Shown here: one piece after another, positions 8,705 to 19,238 of the stretch | Numbering within the stretch: position 1 is the stretch's first letter | Layout: each line of letters starts with the position of its first letter | Source of the DNA: Adiantum capillus-veneris | Lineage: Eukaryota > Streptophyta > Polypodiopsida > Polypodiales > Pteridaceae | Length of the DNA stretch: 64,000 nt | Direction of reading: 5' to 3' | Assembly (NCBI GenBank): GCA_014529385.2 | Contig: CM043948.1 | Location: 81,060,760 to 81,124,759 of the forward strand | Made by a program: the position numbers and the translations under genes | The notes under the pieces: generated by a model | Told to the model about the DNA's origin: nothing | What the model saw: only the letters and a program-made list of their open reading frames with translations | Databases searched by the model: none

Positions 8705-10227
8705 ATGCCTAATTTTGATAGCTCAAGCCAAGACATGCATGCCATGGGCCCGCGGTCCGGGCCGAGCGTGCTTAGCCACCTGAAGGAAACCTTTAGTAGA
8801 GCCACTCACTCCGAACGTGGAGCTAATGATGTAAATGAGGGAGGTGGGGAAGTAAATTCTCCATTTGTGACCAACATTGACCCTATACCCTTAGAGAATG
8901 TGCACGTGAATACTTCATTCACTTCACGTCCTGACTCTTCAGAGTTATTTCCCTCCGAGGTCATATTACCCGATGGTGGTAGAAGCCTTGCCGAAGTGCA
9001 AGAGGTTGAGCGGTATATCCTTGCAGTAAGGGAAAAGGAAGTCGAGAGCTTACGCAAGGCAGAACAACGAAGAGAGTTAAAAGAGAAAGCCCCTATGTCA
9101 ATATCTTTATCTTTGCTAAGAGAGCAATCAAGTGCTCCTGACTTAGCAATCGCTAAGGGCCAACCCCTAGAAAGCAACATTGCATCTAGCTCAAAGGAAA
9201 CCCCTCGCACCTCAATCCTAGATGGAGTGTTCCTAAATGAGAACTGGGAGTACGAACTACAAATAGAAACTCTGACCGACCTATACACAGGTCACACCTA
9301 TCACGTGGGTTGGTTAGATGTCCTACAATCCACAATGGGTGCTACTAGTGTGGAGGATCAACAACAAAGAGTTTGTGAGGTCATCCATAGGGTCATTGAG
9401 TTAGAGAGACAGAACAAGGGGATCAACATGCCTTCAACGGGTCTCATGAGATTCTTAGATACAGGAAAGGCTAAATAACCGAACTTATTGCAAATGGAGA
9501 CTCCCTCGGTAAGTCCGATGCATCCTCCATATGTTGTTCTCCAGGAGTCTGAGTGCAATCTGGGCCCATAAGTGATAACTTCACCTTTCTAAGTCTAGCT
9601 CATCTTTCCCTTGATGACACCCCGGCTATCATGCCTACCCCAATGATGGGCATGCTAAGGAACACGCCATGGACCTCATTTTTTAGTAAAGCACCGCTAC
9701 ATGGTAGCTCAATGCCTGCAATAGTATCTACAAGTGTGTACCAATCGTATACATCCATGGGTCCTCGTACTCATATAGTCCCTACTCCTCCCATTGTTTC
9801 AACTACCGATGCTCCACAACCACAACACCCAAGTTCTTATTTCCATGGGACTATACCGGCTAGCATTAGCATGTCACATCCAATGTCTGCTATGCCTAGG
9901 GCCACACATATGAACTTTGGACCACGACATGGCACAACATCGTACCCAACGTGGAACCCAAGGGCTTCCTATGCGCCAAGCCTGATGCCAATACCTACTC
10001 CACATGTAGTCTCTAGAGCACCTCCACCCACAGTGCCTGCGCACTTAGGTGACTTGGCAACATTTGCTCAAGCTATCGGTCGATCTATTGCTGAGAATAT
10101 GCGTAACACGCCTGATAGAGAGCCTAGAAGTAAGTCAGTACAAATAGCCAAGCTCACACAAAAATTTAGTGGAGACGGGGATAGAGAAAGCATATCGAAG
10201 TGTTCGAACAAATATGCGATTCTCTAG
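8705..10227 (+). pseudogene. TR-GAG-C gag, N-terminal region
   Basis: Two open stretches, 8705-9478 (257 aa) and 9553-10227 (224 aa, shifted frame), precede the gag core. The first has a charged helical run rich in Glu, Lys and Arg (near residues 95-135) and no recognised domain. The second is rich in proline, serine and methionine, and its last part (IAKLTQKFSGDGDRE) is the usual lead-in to a retrotransposon gag core. The core continues in a third frame from 10200, so a small indel near 10190 breaks the junction. A stop at 9476-9478 and another near 9569 also interrupt it. Assignment of the first part rests on position only. Confidence 0.65.
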
Positions 10228-12332
10228 GAGAACACAATGACCTGCATAAGAGTAATGCTTTAAGCCTAACCTTAAGTGGGAAGGTAGGGGATTGGTATAG
10301 AACCCTAAGGGTGGAAGAAAAAACGATTTACCCTACTCTTAGGAGACTATTCTTGAAAGAATACATACGAGAGGGAGTGCTTTGGGGTGTAGCCTCTCAG
10401 CTTCAAAAAGCCCAACGAGAGGAAGGAGAGTCGGTGAGAGACTTTATTAGTCATTTGAAGCATTTGAATTCTCGATGTAATCCAAATGAGCGCTTCAACA
10501 ATAACCAATTGCTTGATAGATTCATTAGGGGATTACGACATGAGGATATCTACAATGGCTTAGTCATTAGAGGTATCACCACTTGGGAAGCAGTCACCAC
10601 CAATGCGATCCAATTGGAGGATAATTTAATGATTCAAGGAGAAAGAGTGTCTGTTGAGTCTAAATCTATTAGGTCACAAGCATCGGGGCATCAGCCAATG
10701 ACCCTAAAGCCTATTGCTAAGGAGCCAAAGATATCTGAGATGACTTTAGCAGATCTCACCAAGGCTATTCAAGAGAGTCTTAGAGACAATCGTGCTCCGC
10801 AGAACAATCATATGTATCCAAGAAGGGAGCAACAATGGTGCTCAATGTGCTATGGACCGCATAGTACCAGTGAATGCCCTACTTTTAGAGTAAAATTCAA
10901 TGGGAATTGCAATGCATGTGGAAGGTATGGTCATCAAGCTAAGGATTGCATAGTATTTAAGCGCACGATGGCCAATAGACCAACCTTAGCATGGACAGAC
11001 ACACCTCGAGTGCCTACATTGATGCCGGCTCCACCTCTTGAACAAACATCACAACACATGGTCCCTAGGGCCCAAAATGTTGTTCAAACAACACCTTTAC
11101 CACCTCCAGTGCTAGGACCGCAACCACCACATCCGAGAATCACTTCTGTAAATCCAGTGGGTTGTGAGTCATCTATTTCTTGTTTGGAAGGCTATGAGGA
11201 AGATATAGATCCTAATATTGCCTATGGGATGGATGTGTTTGAAGAAAGTCCACAATACTACATGGAGGACTATTGGGAACAAGTCAAACCTGTATGTCAA
11301 GTAGCTGCTCTTGCGGCAAGAGGTCGAAATATCAATTACACTGCTAAGAGACCACCTCTTCAATGCTATGAGTGTGGAGGTCCACATCGTGTAGCCGAGT
11401 GTCCTATTAGGCTACAAAAGAACGCCACACTAATGCAAAACAATCAAGCGAGCACGTCTACAATGCTGATACTCATGTGTAATCGATGTGGCATAGATCA
11501 TTTGATTGCCCAACGTCCAAATAATCCAAATGCACCGAAGATCACGCCATTAAACTTGATTGAAGTTACCGAGGAGCCATCACAAAGTACACATGTGGTA
11601 CCAGTAAACGTACTCACACGATCGATGCTCCAAAAACAAAATTATATTCTTCAGGAAAGAGACACGGCATCACTTGCCCAATCTGAGAAAAAGAAGAAAA
11701 CATGAAGAAAGAGATCGCAAAAAGCAGTGAAGTCAGACCCCAATTCAAAGAACAACATAGGGACTAGTGACGACCCCGTATATATGAATGACGCTGAAGA
11801 GGATTCTGATTCAGGAGAAACCATGGAGACCAAAACTACCACTAAGATAGAAACCGACAAGGAAGATCTTCATGAGCCACAATGGCCAGGATCCAAGAAG
11901 AAGATAGGAACTTATCCAAACCCTACAAAGGAGATTGAGCGAGTCAAGCAATTAAGGAGTTTGGTAGAAGATACACAAAGGGATCTAGAACCAACACCTA
12001 GGAAGATCCAGATTACAGACACCGTGTTCCCTACACAACAGCAACCTCACCAAGACCATAGACCCTTAGCCATACCTAGTGTCATCCAAGAAGAAAGTGA
12101 CTTAAAGTCATGGGAAAGTGGGCGTACTCACTTCTTGATGGAAAGAATGTTTACAGAGGGACTACTTGATCCTATCAATGAAATGGAGATCCCATCTTCC
12201 CCACGTCAAGGGACTCAAGGCCAAAAGGTGCCCTTAAACATTGCCAAATTGATGGATTTCATGTCTTCAGAAGTTAGAACCACCATCATGTCCAAACTAT
12301 ATAAAGACCCTGAGCTAATCTCAGCTCTTTGA
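10200..12332 (+). pseudogene. TR-GAG-C gag core with four zinc-knuckle units
   Basis: The stretch 10200-11705 (501 aa) opens with a gypsy gag core: ALSLTLSGKVGDWYRTL, LRRLFLKEYI, EGESVRDFISHLKHL, LLDRFIRGLRHEDIY. Two knuckles follow near 10843-10975 (CSMCYGPHSTSEC and CNACGRYGHQAKDC). A third lies near 11362 (CYECGGPHRVAEC), and a fourth near 11478 has its last cysteine replaced by arginine. A TGA at 11703-11705 is in frame with the next stretch, 11727-12332, a charged linker. Gag would form the particle and bind RNA. Four knuckles are more than the one or two usual for plant gypsy gag. Confidence 0.85.
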
Positions 12333-12380
12333 GCCTTCCTCAATGGAGAACTAAAGTTTGGGCTACCACAATTTCCACAG

Positions 12381-12806
12381 ATGGATGGAGTTGGGGAGAT
12401 GCCAATAGAGGAGGAACACTTAGATCCACAACCCAACCTAGATGAGAACCTTGTTATAGAAATACATGTTAACAAGTTGGGACAATACTTTGAGGGTGAT
12501 GAATCCAATGCAACCATACCAATCACTACTAAGGGATTAACTGTGAAGGGAATCCTTGATGGTGGCGCTGGAGTTAGCATTGTGACTAAAAATTGCTGGG
12601 AAACTATGGGAAGACCTCACCTTGCGACCACAACCATTGTAGTGAAGATGGCCAATGGGTCTATTGTTAAACCTATTGGGATGCTTGAAGATCTCAAGAT
12701 CAAGCTCTTTGGACATAAAATAAGGATTACCTTCACTGTTATGGATTTCTCCAAACACACTATGGCATCGGAGATGATCTTAGGACGTCCTTTCATGAGG
12801 GAATAA
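12381..12806 (+). pseudogene. TR-GAG-C retropepsin-like protease
   Basis: This stretch continues the same frame after a TGA at 12330-12332. It contains GILDGGAGVSIV, a DGGA variant of the retropepsin active site, followed by a beta-rich run (TTIVVKMANGS, PIGMLEDLKIKLFG) and the closing MILGRPFMRE, the ILG motif. It should process the gag polyprotein. It ends at a TAA (12804-12806) that is itself in frame with the next open stretch. No reverse transcriptase follows, which is the defining oddity of this element. Confidence 0.85.
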
Positions 12807-12809
12807 AAA

Positions 12810-13775
12810 ATGGTGCATGACTGGTCTAAAAACCATGTCTACTTGCAGTTCCAAGATTCTGTCATTCGAGTGGATCTTGTGACTGGTCAAGCACATCCCC
12901 TAGGAAACACGTTTATAATTGATCATAGATCTGACACCACAGTTCACTCGGCCCCATTGCAGTATTGTTACACGTGTAAAGCGGACACTGATGTTGGGGA
13001 AGATTCTCCTTATATGGATGTACTACCTGGGATGACTGAGTCGGACAATGTGGATTGGGTCCACCTAGCAGCAACCATAGACACTTGGGGAAACAGGGGG
13101 ACGACCTGGGTAACACCTGAGGGGGATGAAATGCCCGTACCCTTAAATATGCTACAAGCAATGCATATAGCTTCTGACAAGACTCATCCTAATATAACAA
13201 AGAAAACATACAAGTGGGTCCCTAAATCTTCTTTAGAGACCGTGGCTGATGTTAAAAAATCAAAGACTTGTAAGAAACGTACCACTCGCTCCAAGAAAAG
13301 TAAGAAAATGTTGCGATGGATTCCTAAATGACTATTGGAAGCCCAAAGCTACTATCAAGGAAATGTGCAAATCTGGGTGCCAAAACGTAAATTGTGCTCT
13401 TACTTGTCACCGGGCCCATGTGAGCTCAATCCTGTGGCTCCAAAACAAATTGAAGATCGTGGAAAGGAAAAAATCACGGAATGCGACACACCCGCTCCAG
13501 AGCTAGTTTGGGTACCAAAGAAAGAACGATTTGTTCCACCTAGCTCAGGAACAGGGAAATCAAATGAAGCTTCTTGCTCTTCATGTAGTTCCTATATGGA
13601 AATAGAAGCTTCGGCACAACCTCCACCTACCATTGTACATATCCACACAAGCAAGAAAGAGTTTGCACCTCCGGTTGTAAGTTCACCACCTACAACAATG
13701 TTGCAAATAAAATCCTGGGAGTGTACCTTACCACCCTTGCAACTTGACGAGGCACCTAAGGTAATAGAAAACTAA
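12810..13775 (+). pseudogene. TR-GAG-C unknown region after protease
   Basis: Two stretches, 12810-13331 and 13335-13775, lie in the same frame as the protease and are separated only by a TGA at 13329-13331. I recognise no enzyme domain. The text is basic and proline-rich and carries four spaced copies of a W-V/I-P-K motif (KWVPKSS, RWIPK, IWVPKRK, VWVPKKER) between about 13215 and 13525. The region ends at a TAA at 13773-13775, about 80 bp before a purine tract. It may be a structural tail of gag-protease or a decayed remnant of the missing pol. Neither is supported by a motif. Confidence 0.55.
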
Positions 13776-13857
13776 TGGCAAAAATCATCACCTATTACCA
13801 ACTGGAACAATTGGTTTCAAAGGGTGACGAGCACATTTCAAACGGTATGATCTACCC

Positions 13858-13960
13858 AAGGAAGGGGGGAGTGTTTGCTGACAGTCATCATTCACTCACT
13901 CCCCTATCAACCTTCCTCCCTGACCTCTCAATCTCCCAATCTTAGGGATGTATATATAAA
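13858..13960 (+). promoter_or_regulatory. Internal purine tract, LTR-like start and TATA box
   Basis: AAGGAAGGGGGGAG at 13858-13871 is followed directly by TGTTTGCTGACAG, the look of a purine tract plus an LTR 5' end. A strong TATA box (TATATATAAA) follows at 13951-13960 and AATAAA-like words near 13985-14025. This lies 1.6 kb inside the element, just after the coding frame ends and well before the true right LTR at 15483. I infer a relic LTR or an internal promoter. Confidence 0.5.
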
Positions 13961-14521
13961 GCCTTATACCCACAAAAAACAAAAAAATAAAGAGCAAGAG
14001 CAATTAGCAAACGAGTATGCACAATAAAAGTCAAAACATTGACCAGACCTACACATGTCACATCCGGTATAGTGAAACAGAAATCCACGTCATAAAACAG
14101 AAACTCGAGTGATGGAGGGTAGGTAAGATTAGTACAATATGAGTGTTTCTGTTTTAGAGTTGAGTGATTAGCAAAGTTCCTTTTTCCCACTGATGTGCCT
14201 CCTAGAGGTATTCTTTGTGTTTCCTCGTGTGTACAAGAACGTGTTGCTGCGGTTAGGATTTGGACCTTCATAGAATCTTTCTCTCGTTCACACTTCAAAT
14301 CAAGCGCGACCATCAACACAAACAGGTGTTTCTTGTCCATTAGCATTGCCCCTTATCTTTTTGCATCTATGTTTGTCTGCTTTGATTGTGATTGGTAGCA
14401 TAATATTCAGTGCATTTGCTTAGTACCAAACGTTAAATTCAATGTAATTTTTTGTCATAAGTACTTGTCTAGGTTTAAAAAGAAAGCAGTTCGACTAAGC
14501 TAGTTTGACCAAGCTAGGTGT
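13961..14521 (+). other. Non-coding interval in TR-GAG-C
   Basis: It lies downstream of the internal TATA box and contains no recognised coding sequence. Short open frames near 14195-14398 and 13942-14346 (minus) lack known motifs. If 13872 is an LTR start, this interval would hold its R and U5. Confidence 0.4.
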
Positions 14522-15162
14522 TAGAGATCATCTTTTAATACCATGGGGAATGCCTTCCTAATAATCAATGGTTACTTAGGTTCTTAATCCGATTTAGGCA
14601 ACATTGTGTGAAATGTACTAGGGCTTTCTAGTGGGCTTAGTCCCTATTGACCTTTAGCTTAAGTATTATAAAGGGAGTTTACTAGTGTGATGAGCTTGGG
14701 GAGGGTAACAGCGTTATATGACCCCCCAAAGTTACAAAATTAAAATGATGAAAACGAACAAACAAAAAAAATCAAAGTGCCACAATGTAAAATCTTAAGC
14801 TGGAAGAGAAATCTCAGCTTGATTTGGTACTTCACTCACATGTATCACCTATGGTACTAGAGCCCTAGAGGTTCCCAGTGGGGGCGCTTTTCCTTGAAAA
14901 GCAAAAAACTCAAGGCATACAAAATAAGCACACACATCAAAATTGAAACAATGTGAAAAGACTTTGGGGGGTCAAAGAAAAGGTAATCAGTCACGCGATG
15001 ATTTCATGAGAAATTCCTTTTATTGTAGCTTAACTACAAGGTCTTCTAGGTATAGCCTCTAGTCAGCCCTCGAACATGAAATACTTGGCTCTCGTGATTA
15101 AACAACTTAATTGACCGGAGAAAATTAAGAAGCTTACCCATGGTATTAATAGTTGATCTCTA
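14522..15162. repeat. Long imperfect inverted repeat
   Basis: Left arm 14522-14732 and right arm 14961-15162 are reverse complements with many mismatches. The outer ends (TAGAGATCA...AATACCATGGG) and inner ends (GACCCCCCAAAGT) match best, and the middle is weaker. The 228-bp spacer has no recognised content. Transcribed RNA could fold into a hairpin with roughly 200-nt arms. It lies in the 3' non-coding part of TR-GAG-C. Confidence 0.6.
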
Positions 15163-15482
15163 GTGCCTTTTGAACGTTAAATTAGCGACCCCAGACTTGT
15201 TTAATTTTTTACCTTTACATTTGTTTATGCATTTGATTATATTGCAATTTAATCTTTATTGCTGATGAATGGTTTAAAATTCTGTTACTAATCAAATTGT
15301 CTTCCTACAACTGCATATGCTTTTTAATTCTATATGAGAATGCAATTACTGTGTCAATGTTGTTTGATCTTCCATGGATGGAAGAAGGCTAAGGACATTC
15401 ATCTCAAATGCTCTTCCACCTCGACGAACGAGCTTCAACTCAATAGCTCCCGAGGATGGAATCTACATCAGGAAGGGGGGCA
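15163..15482 (+). other. TR-GAG-C 3' end with polypurine tract
   Basis: AT-rich DNA without a recognised gene leads to AGGAAGGGGGG at 15470-15480, the plus-strand primer site, two bases before the right LTR. A short open frame spanning this junction (15374-15589) runs into the LTR and is not a gene. Confidence 0.75.
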
Positions 15483-15782
15483 TGTTAACCCTCATGGCTC
15501 ACGGACACCATATTACCTACGACGGACGTTGTATTATTTACTTGGTAGAGTCAGGTACCGAGCTTGTCGATCCAATAGAAAAAGAGTAAGAGTCATCACC
15601 AATGAGAGGCGCACTCTAACTGGAACATTCAAGGGCTTAGTTGGCTAAGCATGGGCACCCAAGTGTGAATGGGGTGAGCTCATATAAAAGTCAACTAAAC
15701 CTAAAATTCACTCATTTACTCATTTGTGCAATTGAAGAGTGCTCTTGCTCCATCTCCATCTTCTTCTTCTTCATCTCCTTGT

Positions 15783-15860
<78 letters not shown>

Positions 15861-16095
15861 GATCGAGCATTATGGCGACACGACGGTGGCGAGGCGGTTG
15901 AGCGTAGCGTAACGGTGTCTCCCTCTTCTTCGCAGCAAGGAATCCTCCACGAAGCAAGCGTAGAGCGGTGAGTGACACACCATCGTCATCTTTGAGCTTA
16001 CTAGTTTAGGCTTGTTGTGTGCTTGGAGCCATTTGTGGCTCGCACGCGGTGTATCGGCAAGTTCTTTGCATTGACACGTGCGACATACGTGCACA
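15483..16095 (+). repeat. TR-GAG-C right LTR (613 bp)
   Basis: It pairs with the left LTR from TGTTAACCCTC to GTGCACA. The TATA box is at 15683-15690. A GT tract (15780-15807) runs into a GA tract (15808-15857), whereas the left copy is mostly GA. AATTCC of the split TR-GAG-B LTR follows at once. Confidence 0.93.
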
Positions 16096-16592
16096 AATTC
16101 CAAAAATAGTAAGTTTTTGGTCACCCGACTCGTCTAGTTTTGACTGTCTCGAAAAACTGCACCCGTACCCTGAATTTGAAAAAAATGCATTTTCGGAGCC
16201 CGGGGGCTTCTAAATATGGCAGGTACTTAGACAGGTACACCTTAGTTAGAGCTTAGTATAGCAATTTACGGCATTAAATTCCGATTCGTATCCCTGTTTT
16301 AGCATAAAATCAAAATTTCCTAAGGCTGTGCGAGGAGGCATCGGGACTCGGGGGCTGTGTGGGAACTGGCTCCAGGCCACTGCACACTGAGTTTGGCAGT
16401 AAGAGGGCACCCTCACACACTCACAGGGCTCGTGGGCTACTTTCCATGCAAGAGAGAGAGAGAGAGAGACTAAGTGAGCTCTTGAGCAAGTTGGGACACT
16501 TGGTAAGTATGCAACTAGAGCTGCCATGCATGAAGTGAGTACTCCTCCAGATGCGTATAGGAGGCAAATTCGATTTTTTCACCTTGTGAGCC

Positions 16593-16600
16593 TATATAAG
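16593..16600 (+). promoter_or_regulatory. TATA box in TR-GAG-B left LTR
   Basis: TATATAAG in GAGCCTATATAAGAGTG is conserved at 20975-20982 in the right LTR. The transcribed strand then enters a CA/CT microsatellite within about 15 bp. Confidence 0.75.
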
Positions 16601-16608
16601 AGTGTGCT

Positions 16609-16672
16609 CACACACACACACACACATATGCTCTCTCTCTCTCACACACACACACTTACACACACACCTTGG
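16609..16672 (+). repeat. (CA)n/(CT)n microsatellite in LTR
   Basis: Short CA, CT and CA tracts lie directly downstream of the TATA box. The matching tract in the right LTR (20987-21120) has expanded to an 80-bp CA run. Confidence 0.95.
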
Positions 16673-17414
16673 GAAGGTGCTGTCGGCACACATAGCCTTT
16701 GGAGAAGGAGCAAAAGACGGAAGTGCTGCCCAATTCTCGCCACAAGAAGCTCCTTTGGATCAGCAAATTGATTCAAATTCAGCCCAAACTACGGTAACAT
16801 AAAGCTAATTTCACGTTATGTTATAATTCCTTCTATGGTTCTCATAATTCCGCTGCTAGTATGCATAATCACAGTTAAATTTCTCATTAGACACTCTCTA
16901 AATTGGTATATGATTATTCCATTGCACATTTTTAATTCTAATTGTCAATTATGCAAACAATTAACCTCTCCTAATCATAGATTAATGTATGATTAGCAAT
17001 AAGAGAATTATCCACTAAGTCATTATAGTTAATGAATGATAGAATCAAGCCAGCAATGTGATAAGGTTAGTCTATTTCATTCTATTACCACACAATGTTT
17101 ATTAGCTATGTTTAGATTCAATTTGTTCAAATATTAGGATGTAATTAGTGTAATTAATTCCACAATTAATCCACTAGGAAAAAGGAATCCTCTCACCTAT
17201 GCATGCGGTAAATCTGCAAATCTCTACTTGCATTAGGAAGTGATTAAGCATGCCTAATTCATCTCTAGTAAATAAATCAAGTAGAAATATGAAATTATTA
17301 ATTACCTAGGCCAAATAATTAATCTTAAGACCAATTCCCATAGAACAAGTAAGGGGCTATTAGAAATCTCTATGTCTTGAAGTAATAAACCTCGCGTATA
17401 AAGGAGTTTGCTTA

Positions 17415-17756
17415 TTGAAACTAATCCATCATTTTGGTCGTATGTGCTCTCGAATATTAGCTCTCTTTTTCCAAGTTGTCAATTTAAGTAGTGAGTATAA
17501 TATGGCCCCGGTAAAGAGAACTCGTTTCGGTGGTTCCCACGACCGCGAGGCTGGGACAAGCAACCCACATGGGAAGGGAAAAGCTCCCATGGTCGACCAA
17601 GTACCGGCCAACTCACGGAGCAATGCAGAGGAAATTGTGGAGGTAGATTACATTTTTAATTCAAGTTTTTCTCCATTTCAGATTGCATTCGATAAGTTAG
17701 GAAAGAACATATCCCTAAACATGTTGGAGAAATCCAACGGAGATTACGACATTTGA
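17415..17756 (+). CDS. Open frame inside TR-GAG-B LTR (left copy)
   Basis: A 113-codon frame lies wholly within the LTR and is kept open in the right copy (21871-22212, also 113 codons, about 15 amino-acid differences). From residue 30 it reads MAPVKRTRFGGSHDREAGTS then GKGKAPMVDQ, basic and glycine-rich text of the kind that begins some plant gypsy gag proteins. I see no domain. It could be a gag N-terminal exon supplied by the LTR, or chance conservation because LTR copies start identical. Expression is unproven. Confidence 0.35.
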   Translation: MKLIHHFGRMCSRILALFFQVVNLSSEYNMAPVKRTRFGGSHDREAGTSNPHGKGKAPMVDQVPANSRSNAEEIVEVDYIFNSSFSPFQIAFDKLGKNISLNMLEKSNGDYDI

Positions 17757-18701
17757 ATTGTAATATATTTTATTTTCCAAGTAGGAAAGAATGATTGTTG
17801 GATATACTGTTTGAGATAGGAAAGAATGTTTGCTAGGGAAAATTTAGCTCAGCCTGTTCATTTCTATTTCCTATGTTGATACTAGTCCGAACCCCCTTCT
17901 GATCAGGGGGCAGAGTTCTTGGTTAAGGGCTCTTGAATTCACGGCTGGTGCTGGTTAAGCGGTGGATACCCACGTCTTGCGTTCTATGCGGTGGGAATGT
18001 CCACGTCTGCTGGTTAAGCGGTGGACAACCTAGTTGTATGGGCAGCTAGGCGACAACGGGAGGAGTAAACTCTCGCTGGAGGGGGGATGTTGTACCTCTA
18101 GAACATTGGAATTTTAATGAATAAGTTTTGAGTAAAATTTTTACTAGACTTACCGTCTTGGTGCCGCTTTGCAATACTGGTTGAAGGGCTGTATTAAGGA
18201 ACTTGTGAACCGGAACTTAATCAATGAACTTATGTGTTGAACAACCATGTGTGGTAGTAATTAGGTAACAAAGGAAGTGTGATTATGGGGTGGAAAGTGG
18301 GGGCTTGGCTCAGGTTGCCAATGCCTATGAGAAGGGTGGTCCCGATTGGTCGGGAACTCTCTGTCCCCATAAGTGCAATAAGAACGTTAGTATTACTCAT
18401 TGCCCCTAGAGCGGTAAGGTCTCAAGTGTATGTGCGTCTGAAACATGGAGAAAAAGGCACTCGGGAATTCTCCCCTCTTGGAAGGTGGATCTTAGGATCG
18501 CTAGATAAGTTAATCATGCTTCCCCTGCGGGGTGGAACTAGATCTCAATGCTAGTAGGCTCGAACTCGACTCACTTTGTGATGAGAGACCGTCCGCTAGA
18601 TGAACCATAAACCACTTTGTTTGCTTCCGCTGTAGATCTAGTGGCCACCAGGTTTACCATCAGATCTGTCGTTTGAGACGACGAGGTGGGGACCTCACAC
18701 C

Positions 18702-18713
18702 TGGTATCAGAGC
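18702..18713 (+). other. Primer binding site, tRNA-iMet type
   Basis: TGGTATCAGAGC begins three bases after the left LTR ends and is complementary to the 3' end of plant initiator methionine tRNA, the commonest primer of plant LTR elements. Confidence 0.95.
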
Positions 18714-19238
18714 TATAGGTTTACGAAATGGAAAATGATGTTGTTTGAAATTTTAAAAAATAAGGGATAGTAGGATAGCTCGTACTCAAAGCTTGAGCAT
18801 GATGTTTCCCAGAATAATGACGTTGGATTTGTCTAGTGGATTGTCTCCTGAGTGATGTTAAAGAGTTTTACTTGTTGAGCTTGTTGGGATTCAGTGGGTT
18901 CCACATGATGTTTTTTTTGAGAAGTCGTTCGTGTGACTAGTGCTGCGAGCAGGTAGCCTGTTGATGCACATAAAGTTACAAGTATGGATCAAAGCTCTCG
19001 AATAAAGTTTTTACCATTATTTATCGGACAATTTTAGATGTGTTCAATGGAATTTAAACTAATGGTGGAATGGTTAAATCCTTTGTGATAGCTGTACATA
19101 TTAAGTAGGCTGGTTAAGCCCAAAAAGTTAAATTTCTTCTTGAGTATGGAAAAGCCTAGGTTCATTTGAGAGGAGTGCCATAGTAATGAGTTTTATACCA
19201 TTGGATAGGTACCGTCTACTGCGCTATATACCTCCGTT
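18714..19238 (+). other. TR-GAG-B leader, non-coding
   Basis: About 0.5 kb separates primer site and the first recognisable gag residues. It is AT-rich with no domain. Confidence 0.6.

Larger units (their letters stand above)
7143..16095 (+). mobile_element. TR-GAG-C: 9-kb non-autonomous gypsy-like element with gag and protease
   Basis: Direct repeats 7143-7766 and 15483-16095 (both TGTTAACCCTC to TACGTGCACA) bound a 7.7-kb interior. The primer site at 7771 is of the tRNA-Asp type used by Athila and Tat lineage elements. The interior encodes an unusually long gag-protease region (8705-13775) but no reverse transcriptase, RNase H or integrase, so mobility would depend on a partner element. 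A purine tract at 15470-15480 precedes the right LTR. The flanks (GAAAATTTTT on the left, AATTCC on the right) are compatible with an AAATT-type duplication, but it is not clean. Confidence 0.9.
16096..18699 (+). repeat. TR-GAG-B left LTR, second part
   Basis: This part is collinear with 20482-23120 and ends CCTCACA two bases before the primer site. It contains a TATA box (16593-16600), a CA/CT microsatellite just after it, a 113-codon open frame (17415-17756) and three spaced copies of CTGGTTAAGCGGTGG-like text near 17950-18025. Confidence 0.93.

Noticed and set aside
13872-16095. Treating 13872 as the real 3' LTR start of TR-GAG-C
   Set aside because: No copy of TGTTTGCTGACAG exists near the 5' end. 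The 7143 and 15483 repeats pair over their full length and adjoin a primer site and a purine tract.
18279-18554. 91-codon frame in both TR-GAG-B LTRs (also 22700-22975) as a gene
   Set aside because: No motif or composition signal beyond LTR identity. Kept only as part of the LTR.
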